From Thermoplasmata archaeon (GTDB lineage Archaea; Thermoplasmatota; Thermoplasmata; Thermoplasmatales; Thermoplasmataceae): 11,869 nt of DNA. The stretch is from contig JAJZLW010000073.1 of assembly GCA_021850505.1 (NCBI GenBank), positions 1-11,869 on the forward strand, read 5' to 3'. A program made the position numbers and the translations under genes. The notes under the pieces were generated by a model that searched no databases, had not been told where the DNA came from, and saw only the letters and a program-made list of their open reading frames with translations. Shown in pieces: positions 1-6,836 of the stretch; position 1 is the stretch's first letter; the number at the start of each line of letters is the position of its first letter.

Positions 1-1
1 A

Positions 2-115
2 AAATACCGTTTATTGCACAGCATGAGGTGCTTGATTGAAGAGAAGTTCAAGAGATTGGAAGAAAAGAGGGAAAATGCGCTGGAAGTGGAGAAAAAAGCG
101 CATCAGAAGACTTAA
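2..115 (+). CDS. 3' end of an unidentified gene (5' part outside the window)
   Basis: The frame starting at base 2 is open from the window edge to a TAA at 113-115 and gives 37 residues. They are strongly charged, with a Lys/Glu-rich tail (for example EEKFKRLEEKRENALEVEKK) typical of a basic helical or coiled-coil C-terminus. The other two plus frames close earlier. The stop lies 29 nt before the tRNA gene. I do not recognise the protein, and the fragment is too short to assign a family; the frame could also be open by chance, so confidence is limited. Confidence 0.4.
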   Translation, partial: KYRLLHSMRCLIEEKFKRLEEKRENALEVEKKAHQKT

Positions 116-144
116 GAAGGCTAGAAAAGCAAACAGAACTTAAC

Positions 145-284
145 GGGAGCATGGGGTAGTCAGGTATCCTAACGGGCTCCAGTCAGGATATGATTAGCTA
201 TGGGTCAACTGATACAATGATGAGTGACTGGAACTATGATCCGGAAGAAACCCGTAGATCTGGGTTCAAATCCCAGTGCTCCCA
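145..284 (+). tRNA. tRNA-Trp (anticodon CCA) with an intron at 37/38
   Basis: The acceptor strands GGGAGCA (145-151) and TGCTCCC (277-283) pair fully, with discriminator A284 and no encoded CCA. The D arm is 154-170. The anticodon stem ACGGG (172-176) pairs with CCCGT (251-255). The T arm CTGGG-TTCAAAT-CCCAG is 260-276. Loop bases C32 U33 precede C34 C35 A36 (179-181), giving anticodon CCA, which reads the Trp codon. The anticodon loop is interrupted after G37 (182), and A38 is 250, so the intron is 183-249 (67 nt) at the canonical archaeal position. The exon-intron structure folds as a relaxed bulge-helix-bulge (UCC 178-180 with GGA 243-245; GGA 186-188 with UCC 240-242), so the exact cut sites could move by 1-2 nt. 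A T-rich stretch follows at 300-310. Confidence 0.93.
183..249 (+). ncRNA. Box C/D 2'-O-methylation guide RNA inside the tRNA-Trp intron
   Basis: The intron shows box C ATGATTA (190-196), box D' CTGA (209-212), box C' ATGATGA (217-223) and a variant box D ATGA (236-239), closed by GGA/UCC (186-188 with 240-242). Both guide spacers are exactly 12 nt (197-208 and 224-235). The D guide TGACTGGA (225-232) is complementary to 178-185 across the 5' exon-intron junction, and the nucleotide five bases before box D (G231) pairs with C34. The D' guide 198-205 pairs with 250-257 (8 pairs, one G-U), and the fifth base before box D' (G204) pairs with position 39. In Haloferax volcanii the tRNA-Trp intron is known to guide methylation of positions 34 and 39, so this is the same system. 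The target at 39 is C here rather than U. Box D departs from CTGA. Confidence 0.85.
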
Positions 285-299
285 TTCTGATCATTAAAA

Positions 300-310
300 T
301 TTTTGTTTTT
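300..310 (+). terminator. T-rich terminator after tRNA-Trp
   Basis: The run TTTTTGTTTTT begins 16 nt after the tRNA 3' end. Archaeal RNA polymerase terminates at such U-tracts without needing a hairpin. The assignment rests on position and composition only. Confidence 0.5.
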
Positions 311-382
311 AATTAGCTAAAAGTTTTCAAATGGTCACAATTCACCAGAATTTATCTTAGTTAACACATCAATCTGCAACGA

Positions 383-411
383 GGGTACAGCAAAATTTAA
401 AATTTTGACCC
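383..411. repeat. Nested inverted repeat (hairpin or operator)
   Basis: CAAAATT (391-397) and AATTTTG (401-407) form a perfect 7-bp inverted repeat around TAA. They are flanked by GGGT (383-386) and ACCC (408-411), which could extend the stem with a 4-nt bulge. It lies between the tRNA and the 3' end of the surface-protein gene. Its role is unknown; AT richness raises the chance that the inner part is coincidental. Confidence 0.35.
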
Positions 412-412
412 T

Positions 413-441
413 TAATGTAACATTATTCGAGATGTAATGTT
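413..441. repeat. TAATGT palindrome plus a third half-site
   Basis: TAATGT-A-ACATTA (413-425) is a perfect 13-bp palindrome. Another TAATGTT (435-441) follows after nine bases and could pair with AACATTA (419-425) as an alternative hairpin. Such dyads can be regulator binding sites, but the only flanking genes are the upstream tRNA and the 3' end of a minus-strand gene, so an RNA-end structure is equally possible. Confidence 0.35.
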
Positions 442-460
442 TTAGACTATGTGTATAGAT

Positions 461-470
461 TAAAAAAGGG
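461..470 (-). terminator. T-rich terminator of the surface-protein gene
   Basis: Read on the minus strand this is CCCTTTTTTA, 20-29 nt past the TAA stop of the 490-3354 gene. A six-T run at that distance is a plausible archaeal terminator; no strong stem is associated with it. Confidence 0.4.
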
Positions 471-489
471 TAATGAATAAAGATAATAA

Positions 490-3354
490 TTAAGGATTTG
501 AGCCACTGCCCTTCTTCAGTTTCCTGAATATGCCAGTTCCAGTATATGCCATTGTCGCAAGCACTCCCACTATTGCCCCCACAACAATGCCAGCACCAAG
601 CCCATCATATATTGAGGTTGAAGGAGGTGCTTTGAAAACAGCACTTACAGTCGCGTTTGTGTTGTTAAGGTATGCAGTGCTGCTTGATAGTGAAACAGTA
701 TAGCCGGAGGGGCCTGATACCTTGACAGAATAGTTCCCTGAAACGAGAATGAACTGTATTGACATGTTTGTCGACGTCTGGCTCTCACCATTTACACTGA
801 CGCTCCATGAGGTACCGGCTGGCAGGCCAGTTTCAGTTATTGTGAGCACATATGAATCCTTGATAAATGTTACTGAAATAACTGGTCCAGATCCATTCAC
901 AATCAAGACACCAGAGGATATGGTGGAATGGAACCCAGTTACGCTTCCAATACTGTAATTATATGTGCCATTTGCAAGTTCAACCGTCAGGGATGAATCT
1001 ATGGAATTGATCACATTGCCTCCGATAGTTACGGACCATGCGGTACCAGTGGTGAGACCAGTCTCCGTGAATGCAACATTATATTTTACCGGCGAGAATG
1101 TTACCGCAATGACCATGCTTGTCCCATTAAGGTTCACGCTTCCTGTTTTAACCGATGCCGAATATCCTGGAACTGCTTCAACTGAATATGTCACTTTTAC
1201 GTGCTGTGCAGCATCTGGGCTGAAAATTATAGACTGTGTTGATGACTTTTGCGACGCAGAGTCTAGAATAACGGTCCAGGCGGTACCTGAAGGAAGACCG
1301 CTTTCAACGTATGTTATTGTATATGCAGACCACTTTGAAGTAAGCGGCAGGAAGTCCATGTTTGAGCCATTGACCACGTAAGGCGTGGAACCAATACCGT
1401 CAGTTCCGGTGCCATTATAGCTGGACCAGTAATTTCCACCAACAGGTAGACTCAAATTCCATGACAGGCCAGAACTGTCTGTTATATAGGCACCCACAGA
1501 TGTCCCATTAAGGAAATTATTGTGATAGAATACAACTTTGTCCGATCCAGATATATCCGCCATGTATTTGTTCGCGTTGGAAAAAGTATTGCCGAAAACC
1601 GTTCCGATTGAATCACAGCATGAGAAAAACGAATAATTCGAGTCAATTATTGTATTTCCATAATATGCAAACTGTAAATTATTGCTTGAATAAATTCCAT
1701 ACGAGTTATTTACGGCGACATTGTCGAAAACAGTTATGTTGTCTGAACTACAGATCTCATAACTATATCTCGAATTGGAGACATAATTGTCGTAAATAGA
1801 ACTTTGCGAAATACCAACCGCATAGATTCCAAAACCAGGTTTAAGTGTTGCATTGCCGAGGACTTTATTATTACTTATCAGAGCATTAGTAGCATGGTGG
1901 ACATCAATTCCGCAACCGGTGGTACTTGTAAAACCAGAAACTAAATTTCCGGAGACTGTCAGAGAAGAAGCATACTGGGCGCAAATAGCAGTACCGGTTG
2001 TATTTTGCAACACATTTCCGTCGATCTTCAAGTTCTGTATATCATATTTAACACATATCGGATCCTTAGAGTTGGATATGTAATTGTTATCAAGAGAATA
2101 ATTTGCACCTATATCGGTAAAAACTTCAATTCCATCACATGTCACATTTCTCAGGACATTGTCCGAGACGTTTACATTATTTGCAGAATATGAATAGATA
2201 TAAGCCCCCTTTTCGCTAAATGCTAAGGAATTGTGGACAACAGATACGGTATTTGAATATTCAGTGTAAACAGCATATGAGGTATTTACGATATTGTTGT
2301 TATTAAGATCGAGCATATTTGAGTATTCAAAATAGACACCATAAGCACTTGAGGAATTTGTTACGACATTCCCATTAACCGTGGAATTGAATATAAAGCA
2401 ACCCTCTATCCCATAGCTGCTTATATTATTGAATTTATTAAATGATATTGACACCCCATATAAGTCGCAAATATGAATTCCTGTACTCGCGTTTACTATC
2501 AAATTATGATTTATGACAAAGTTCTTCCCTGTCCCCGTCGATTCATAAATGGCATAATCCGAAAAATTATAAAATTTATTGTTATTAATCTTAACATTGT
2601 TAGAATTGTCATTATAAATTTCTATTCCATAAAATGATGATCCTGCTGCGTCCTTAAAAGTATTATTCAATATCGAAACATTGTTGTTTGTATACCCACA
2701 AAGCTTAATCCCATAATGTGACGCTATGGAATCATTAAAAAAGACGAGATCTGACGTAGATGAAAAGGTTTCAAAACCGTAATACGTATCAAAAATCGAA
2801 GAATTTACAAAAATTTCCGGTGTATTATGAGCATAAATCCCATAATGATCTGGAGTGTAAAATGTGTCCATAAAGAAGGATACGAAATTTGATTCACTCA
2901 CGTAAGAGCTATAGTCAGAAGAGGACAGATTGCTTGTTTCTATAAAAACGTAGGATGAGCCAGACATATATAGCGCGGTGCTAGAGTTCATTACGGCAGC
3001 ATCTTCAATTGTAACGGACGATGCATTAAGCACTTCTATTCCATTTTTTCCTAACCCATTTAAGGTATATCCATTACCTGATAAAACTGACCCGTTTCTT
3101 AAATCAATTATAGTGCCATTCAGATTGTTGTTGAGTGTGAATATGTTACCATTCTTTGCTATTTCAGTGCTGCTGCTTACAGAACCGTTTGCAAAAATTG
3201 TCACATTCCCATGGAACGCGCCACCTGAACTTAATTCCGGGGTCTGATATCTCTGCACGGTTATAATACCACTGCTACTATAAGCGGATGCTACGGCAAT
3301 TGATGAAATAACCATCACTGACGCTATTAATAGTATTAAAAATTTCCTATCCAT
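490..3354 (-). CDS. Secreted, membrane-anchored parallel beta-helix surface protein
   Basis: The 954-residue product starts with a signal peptide (MDRKFLILLIASVMVISSIA, cleavage probably near residue 24) and ends with a hydrophobic segment (about 918-939) followed by a basic KLKK tail, so the body should sit outside the cell with a C-terminal anchor. Residues of about 60-640 are short Asn/Ser/Tyr-rich repeats of the NosD/PbH1 right-handed beta-helix kind (I.NN.F.N.S-type turns), closed by a NosD-like GNYWSSYNGTGTDGIG block. Three modules of about 80 residues follow (about 678-756, 757-833, 834-917), each opening with (V)ESGLPSGTAWTV, TETGLTTGTAWSV or TETGLPAGTSWSV, a module I associate with Thermoplasmatales surface and thermopsin-type proteins. 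N-x-S/T sequons are very frequent, suggesting heavy N-glycosylation. No catalytic residues can be assigned; adhesion, cell-envelope or polysaccharide-related roles are inference. The ATG at 3354 fits a TATA-like block about 30 nt upstream. Confidence 0.88.
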   Translation of the reverse strand: MDRKFLILLIASVMVISSIAVASAYSSSGIITVQRYQTPELSSGGAFHGNVTIFANGSVSSSTEIAKNGNIFTLNNNLNGTIIDLRNGSVLSGNGYTLNGLGKNGIEVLNASSVTIEDAAVMNSSTALYMSGSSYVFIETSNLSSSDYSSYVSESNFVSFFMDTFYTPDHYGIYAHNTPEIFVNSSIFDTYYGFETFSSTSDLVFFNDSIASHYGIKLCGYTNNNVSILNNTFKDAAGSSFYGIEIYNDNSNNVKINNNKFYNFSDYAIYESTGTGKNFVINHNLIVNASTGIHICDLYGVSISFNKFNNISSYGIEGCFIFNSTVNGNVVTNSSSAYGVYFEYSNMLDLNNNNIVNTSYAVYTEYSNTVSVVHNSLAFSEKGAYIYSYSANNVNVSDNVLRNVTCDGIEVFTDIGANYSLDNNYISNSKDPICVKYDIQNLKIDGNVLQNTTGTAICAQYASSLTVSGNLVSGFTSTTGCGIDVHHATNALISNNKVLGNATLKPGFGIYAVGISQSSIYDNYVSNSRYSYEICSSDNITVFDNVAVNNSYGIYSSNNLQFAYYGNTIIDSNYSFFSCCDSIGTVFGNTFSNANKYMADISGSDKVVFYHNNFLNGTSVGAYITDSSGLSWNLSLPVGGNYWSSYNGTGTDGIGSTPYVVNGSNMDFLPLTSKWSAYTITYVESGLPSGTAWTVILDSASQKSSTQSIIFSPDAAQHVKVTYSVEAVPGYSASVKTGSVNLNGTSMVIAVTFSPVKYNVAFTETGLTTGTAWSVTIGGNVINSIDSSLTVELANGTYNYSIGSVTGFHSTISSGVLIVNGSGPVISVTFIKDSYVLTITETGLPAGTSWSVSVNGESQTSTNMSIQFILVSGNYSVKVSGPSGYTVSLSSSTAYLNNTNATVSAVFKAPPSTSIYDGLGAGIVVGAIVGVLATMAYTGTGIFRKLKKGSGSNP

Positions 3355-3379
3355 ATGAGGCGGATAACATCATCTTACT

Positions 3380-3391
3380 TATTAATATTTC
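3380..3391 (-). promoter_or_regulatory. TATA-like element for the surface-protein gene
   Basis: On the minus strand the sequence AATATTAATAAG is centred about 30 nt before the ATG at 3354, which would give a leaderless or near-leaderless transcript. A second AT block (3401-3413) lies further upstream. The whole 3355-3576 interval is very AT-rich and has no convincing gene, so the exact element is uncertain. Confidence 0.4.
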
Positions 3392-3576
3392 TAATCGATA
3401 TTAAATATTTAATTTCTTCAATTCTTGTTAAATCACGAAAATTACTTGGTAAAATATATCCTGACAAAACAATTATAAAACTCATAAAATTAAAATACTT
3501 CTTTCTTTTCAATTACAGACCCTTTGGGTTAATATTTAAAAAATACCTCTTATTGAATACCTCATTCATCCAAAAT

Positions 3577-4824
3577 TCAGATTTTCAGGTGAGTTTTCAG
3601 ATATGTTGAAAGATCCTGAACACTTGAATCTTTTCTAAGATTTGAGTAACAGATTGGGCATGCTGTTAATACCTTTCCTGCTCCAGTGTTTTTAAGCTGC
3701 TGGAACCTTTCTCTGGAAATTTCATCTGAAAGGTTACCAAAAAGCAATTCATCGGGCCCTCCGCAGCACATTAACTTTTTTCCGGATCTGTCAGGGAGAA
3801 CTACATCTGTAATCTTCATTGCGTATTTTAGCGGGCCGTTATATGCCTCCTCCCTTAAAGTGAAATGGCATGGTTCATGCAGTGTGGTCAATGCATGATC
3901 CTTTTCAAATTCTAAGGCATCAAGAAAATCTGTGTAATAGCACACATCAAAATCAAATTCAGGCACGTACTTTGGGTACTGTACTTTCAGCAGGTCATAT
4001 GTGTGAGGATCTACAGTTATAATGTTTCTCACCCCCTTCTGGTGAAATATTTCAGTCACTCTCTCAGCATACCTCCTGAATTCCGAAATATAACCAAGGT
4101 CAAATATGAAAGTCCCAGGATAAGGTTCATCCTCACCGAGATAATTCATTTCAATCTTTGCTGCACTAAGCAATGCATATATGTCTTGCAGGAAACGATT
4201 CATTTCACGTTCTAAAGCATCGTCTTTCATTAAACCAGTTAACCTTGAAAGACCTGGATGCGAGGATATAAGCCTGGCCATTGCATCGGTAGCCTTTTGG
4301 CCCATCATTCTTTCCACACCGGAAAGTTTTTTGCTATATGGCATAAGCTGGTACATATTTCCCGTATAGAACAGGGTATCAGAAGCGGAATCAAATTCAA
4401 GCCCGCCTGACCATTTAGAGCATTCCTTTCTGAGACCGAGAGGATTCATGGTTTTCACTGTGACTGACACAATCATATCAGCTATTGCCTTCCTCTCGTT
4501 TATTTCCAGCGTGGTTGAGTCAGCTATAATCGACTTTCCCAGATGGCTTACTTTGCCGGCATTGACCCCGGCAGGGCAGACCTGCAGACAAGCAAAACAG
4601 TCAAGGCAGGAATAAAATGACTCTGATATTGCAAGGCTTGACTTTCCATTCTTATCTAATTCTCCAAGCAGTGCGCTTGCAATATCCACTCTCCCCCTGG
4701 CTCCTATTGATGATCTGAAGCCGGAAGCAGGAAGGGTCGGGCATACACTCTCACAGAAGCCACAATTAATGCACTTTTCCACTTCCTCCTGCAGCTCTTT
4801 TAATAGTTCCGTCTTTTCAATCAA
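3577..4824 (-). CDS. glcF: GlcF/GlpC-type iron-sulfur subunit of a 2-hydroxyacid dehydrogenase
   Basis: This is the electron-transfer partner of the FAD subunit encoded upstream, expected to pass electrons from hydroxyacid oxidation to the quinone pool at the membrane. Counting from the TTG at 4824 (415 residues), two 4Fe-4S motifs are visible: C18-x2-C21-x2-C24-x3-C28-P and C73-x2-C76-x2-C79-x3-C83-P. The C-terminal CCG domain is intact (EPCH at 317-320, CCGG at 353-356, CPIC at 389-392). The preceding CCG domain keeps its fold-like spacing (LFYTGNMYQLMP, YPGTFIFDLG, VDPHTYDLL) but lacks the cysteines. The start is uncertain: an upstream in-frame TTG at 4860 would overlap glcD by 44 bp; I prefer 4824 because GGGGTAAG sits 7 nt before it and the overlap is only 8 bp. 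The substrate cannot be told from the sequence. Confidence 0.85.
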   Translation of the reverse strand: MIEKTELLKELQEEVEKCINCGFCESVCPTLPASGFRSSIGARGRVDIASALLGELDKNGKSSLAISESFYSCLDCFACLQVCPAGVNAGKVSHLGKSIIADSTTLEINERKAIADMIVSVTVKTMNPLGLRKECSKWSGGLEFDSASDTLFYTGNMYQLMPYSKKLSGVERMMGQKATDAMARLISSHPGLSRLTGLMKDDALEREMNRFLQDIYALLSAAKIEMNYLGEDEPYPGTFIFDLGYISEFRRYAERVTEIFHQKGVRNIITVDPHTYDLLKVQYPKYVPEFDFDVCYYTDFLDALEFEKDHALTTLHEPCHFTLREEAYNGPLKYAMKITDVVLPDRSGKKLMCCGGPDELLFGNLSDEISRERFQQLKNTGAGKVLTACPICYSNLRKDSSVQDLSTYLKTHLKI

Positions 4825-6208
4825 AAATCTTACCCCGGTTAAGTATACCCTTCGGATCAAAGTTATCCTTAATGCTCCGCATCAGTTCTAGGTTAAACTC
4901 CGAATTCCTCTCTCTAAGCTCCTCAACAAGAAGCGCCTTCTTTTCTACTCCTATCCCATGCTCAGCCGATACAGATCCGCCATGCGATAGCACTATTTTC
5001 GCAAGATTCATCTGAAGAGAATCAACTTTTTCCATCTCCTCCCTCGATCTGGTATCAGCAAATATATTTCCATGAATGTTTCCATCACCGATGTGGCCGA
5101 AAAGCATAACCTTCAGGCCAGATTTTTCAATCAGCTCTTGAATCTCTTTAAATGCGGCCGGTAACTCAGAAGCTGGAACAACAAGGTCCGCAATCACAAC
5201 GTACTGATGTTTATCGGCTCTGAGAGATAATGAGGATGAATAGAGACCTTTCCTAGCCTGATACATCTTTGCCATCTCCTCCTTATCTAATGTAACATCA
5301 ATGGAAACAGGGTCAAAGGCAGATATGATCCCCTTTGCTTTCTCCAGTAACCTGGAAATGGACTCTTTTGTGGAGGCGATATCGATCATCAGGAGAAACC
5401 TTGCAGTATCAGGAAATGATATTCCATTGGCTCTCCTGACGGATTCCATGGAGAGCGAATCCATGAATTCTGCGATATATGGTATGATTCCATTTTTCTT
5501 CAGTTCAGATACAGATCTACCAACATCCGTTATTTCAGTAAAATATGATATGATTCTCCCCACTTTCTCCGGAACAGGCCAGATCTTAAGTATAGCCCTG
5601 GTTATGATGCCCAGGGTACCTTCGTTTCCTATCATCAGGGCTGTAAGATCGTACCCTTTTGTGCGCTTGAGCGTTTTACCGCCGAATTCTACAATCTTGC
5701 CGTTTGGAAGCACAACCTCAACTCCTAGCACCCACTCCTTGGTAGTACCATAGTATGAAGCCCTCAATCCACCGGCATTTGTGGATATAGTACCACCAAC
5801 TGTCGCAGCCATTGAGCTTGCAGGATCAGGCGGATAGAAAAAACCTATTTTTTCAAGTTCCCTATTCAGATCATCCAGTCTTACACCAGGTTCAGCTATA
5901 ACATATGAATCTTCGGGTTTTACTGCAAGGATCCGGTTCATGGCGGACATTGAAATAAGTATGCCTCCATGCGTAGGGACTGAGGAACCTGTTAGTGAAG
6001 ACCCTCCGGACCTGATGGTAACAGGAACCTTGAAAGACGAGCAGATCTTGATTATACGCGATATCTCGATGGATGTTTTTGGGATAGCAACTGCATCTGG
6101 TATTTTACCGGCAAAATAAGAAGCATCTCTCATATATGGAATCCTGTCCTCTTCCCGGGTCAATAGACGGTCTCCGAGCACCTTTTCGAGTTCTTCTAAA
6201 ATGTTCAT
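4817..6208 (-). CDS. glcD: GlcD-type FAD-linked 2-hydroxyacid oxidase subunit (glycolate/D-lactate class)
   Basis: The protein has the PCMH/VAO flavin fold: an FAD-binding domain at about residues 36-208 with RSGGSSLTGSSVP (66-78), PDPASSMAATVGGTISTNAGG (127-147) and GNEGTLGII (194-202), then the FAD-oxidase C-terminal domain with GHIGDGNIHGN (371-381) and AEHGIG (415-420), motifs usual in GlcD, D-lactate and related D-2-hydroxyacid dehydrogenases. Its length of 463 residues is normal. I use the ATG at 6208; an upstream TTG at 6247 would add 13 residues that do not look like the family. The gene overlaps the start of glcF, so the two are one operon. There is no separate glcE-like gene in the window. 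The specific hydroxyacid (glycolate, D-lactate, other) is unresolved. Confidence 0.9.
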   Translation of the reverse strand: MNILEELEKVLGDRLLTREEDRIPYMRDASYFAGKIPDAVAIPKTSIEISRIIKICSSFKVPVTIRSGGSSLTGSSVPTHGGILISMSAMNRILAVKPEDSYVIAEPGVRLDDLNRELEKIGFFYPPDPASSMAATVGGTISTNAGGLRASYYGTTKEWVLGVEVVLPNGKIVEFGGKTLKRTKGYDLTALMIGNEGTLGIITRAILKIWPVPEKVGRIISYFTEITDVGRSVSELKKNGIIPYIAEFMDSLSMESVRRANGISFPDTARFLLMIDIASTKESISRLLEKAKGIISAFDPVSIDVTLDKEEMAKMYQARKGLYSSSLSLRADKHQYVVIADLVVPASELPAAFKEIQELIEKSGLKVMLFGHIGDGNIHGNIFADTRSREEMEKVDSLQMNLAKIVLSHGGSVSAEHGIGVEKKALLVEELRERNSEFNLELMRSIKDNFDPKGILNRGKIFD

Positions 6209-6376
6209 ATAAATCCACTCACAGAACTTTCTCTTTTGATAATACAATTCTTAGGTATTAAAATGCGTTATACTATATTCGAATGCATTTAGCAGAAAAA
6301 TACCTTTTTAAATTGAATGAGGGTATTTTCGATAAATTATATTTCTTTAATGCAATCTTCATTTCGAAGTCAAACA

Positions 6377-6384
6377 CTTATAAA
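6377..6384 (+). promoter_or_regulatory. TATA box of the small basic protein gene
   Basis: CTTATAAA is a near-ideal archaeal TATA box. Transcription would be expected to begin about 25-30 nt downstream (about 6403-6412), giving a 5' leader of about 60-70 nt before the ATG at 6474. A second AT block (TATATG, 6400-6405) is a weaker alternative. Confidence 0.6.
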
Positions 6385-6463
6385 GGAATATTTACTATTA
6401 TATGTAATTGAGATCGATCAATGCGGCAGAATTCATTTATGCTAATTGACTGGATCTTGAAAA

Positions 6464-6469
6464 GGTGAT
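6464..6469 (+). promoter_or_regulatory. Ribosome binding site that fixes the start at 6474
   Basis: GGTGAT matches the archaeal Shine-Dalgarno core GGAGGTGATCC and lies 4 nt before the ATG at 6474. It argues against the in-frame GTG at 6465, which is part of this site. Confidence 0.65.
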
Positions 6470-6473
6470 TAGC

Positions 6474-6647
6474 ATGCAGTCCAGGTTTGTTGTTACAAGG
6501 AACGGAACAGTTTTCCAATATTGTGAAACTATGAGGCATGCTCGACGTGTCGTTCGCTTTGAGCGCATTATAAGCAAGATTCTAAGAACACCAGTTGAAA
6601 TGAAAATAGTAAAGGAAGACGAATTCTTTCAGTCGCAGAATAAATGA
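6474..6647 (+). CDS. Small basic protein of unknown function (57 aa)
   Basis: A 57-residue product with a strong Shine-Dalgarno site and a clear TATA box upstream, so it is likely expressed. The first part (MQSRFVVTRNGTVFQY) could be a beta hairpin; the middle (ETMRHARRVVRFERIISKIL) is an arginine-rich amphipathic helix; the end (EMKIVKEDEFF) turns acidic. One cysteine (C17) and no membrane segment or signal peptide. The basic helix would fit nucleic acid or ribosome binding, but that is only inference. It is divergent from glcD, and no gene follows closely on the same strand. I do not recognise the family. Confidence 0.65.
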   Translation: MQSRFVVTRNGTVFQYCETMRHARRVVRFERIISKILRTPVEMKIVKEDEFFQSQNK

Positions 6648-6666
6648 GAGAAAAAGGCATTCTATA

Positions 6667-6836
6667 TTATTCATCAGTATCGCCCAATGAAAAAGATAGT
6701 TCTCCAGTACCACCTTCCATTTTTGAAATAACCTTTATTATTCCTCTCTTTTTCCGTTTATCATCCCATTCCTGTATGACGATCTTGTCAAGATTTATCG
6801 ATTGATTTTTTCAGTTACATCGACCAGACCTGCCAT
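6667..6836 (-). pseudogene. Probable frameshifted small gene
   Basis: On the minus strand, ATG at 6836 opens MAGLVDVTEKINR and stops at 6795-6797. The frame shifted by -1 is open from 6810 down to a TAA at 6667-6669 and encodes a gene-like 47-residue stretch (ends SKMEGGTGELSFSLGDTDE) that lacks any ATG, GTG or TTG start. The two frames meet at a run of six A residues (6806-6811 on the complementary strand), so one missing base there would restore an ORF of about 56 residues. Alternatives are a sequencing error in the homopolymer, ribosomal slippage, or a chance open frame. The residue composition (IVIQEWDDKRKKRGIIKVI) looks like real protein. The product is not recognised, and there is no clear ribosome binding site. 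Confidence 0.35.

Noticed and set aside
965..1381. A 138-codon plus-strand frame antisense to the surface-protein gene.
   Set aside because: It is the complement of the repeat modules and has no family signature; the minus-strand frame has a signal peptide, repeats and an anchor.
1600..3000. Repetitive look of the minus-strand surface gene as a CRISPR array or DNA tandem repeat.
   Set aside because: The periodicity is at protein level (beta-helix turns); there is no exact nucleotide repeat with regular spacers.
3355..3609. An 84-codon plus-strand open frame starting just after the surface-protein gene.
   Set aside because: It is low-complexity Lys/Ile/Leu/Tyr sequence produced by an AT-rich intergenic region, occupies the promoter of the 490-3354 gene and runs into the glcF end; no ribosome binding site.
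5301..5753. A 150-codon plus-strand frame inside glcD.
   Set aside because: It lies antisense to the well-conserved FAD-binding and central regions of GlcD and shows no protein-like motifs.
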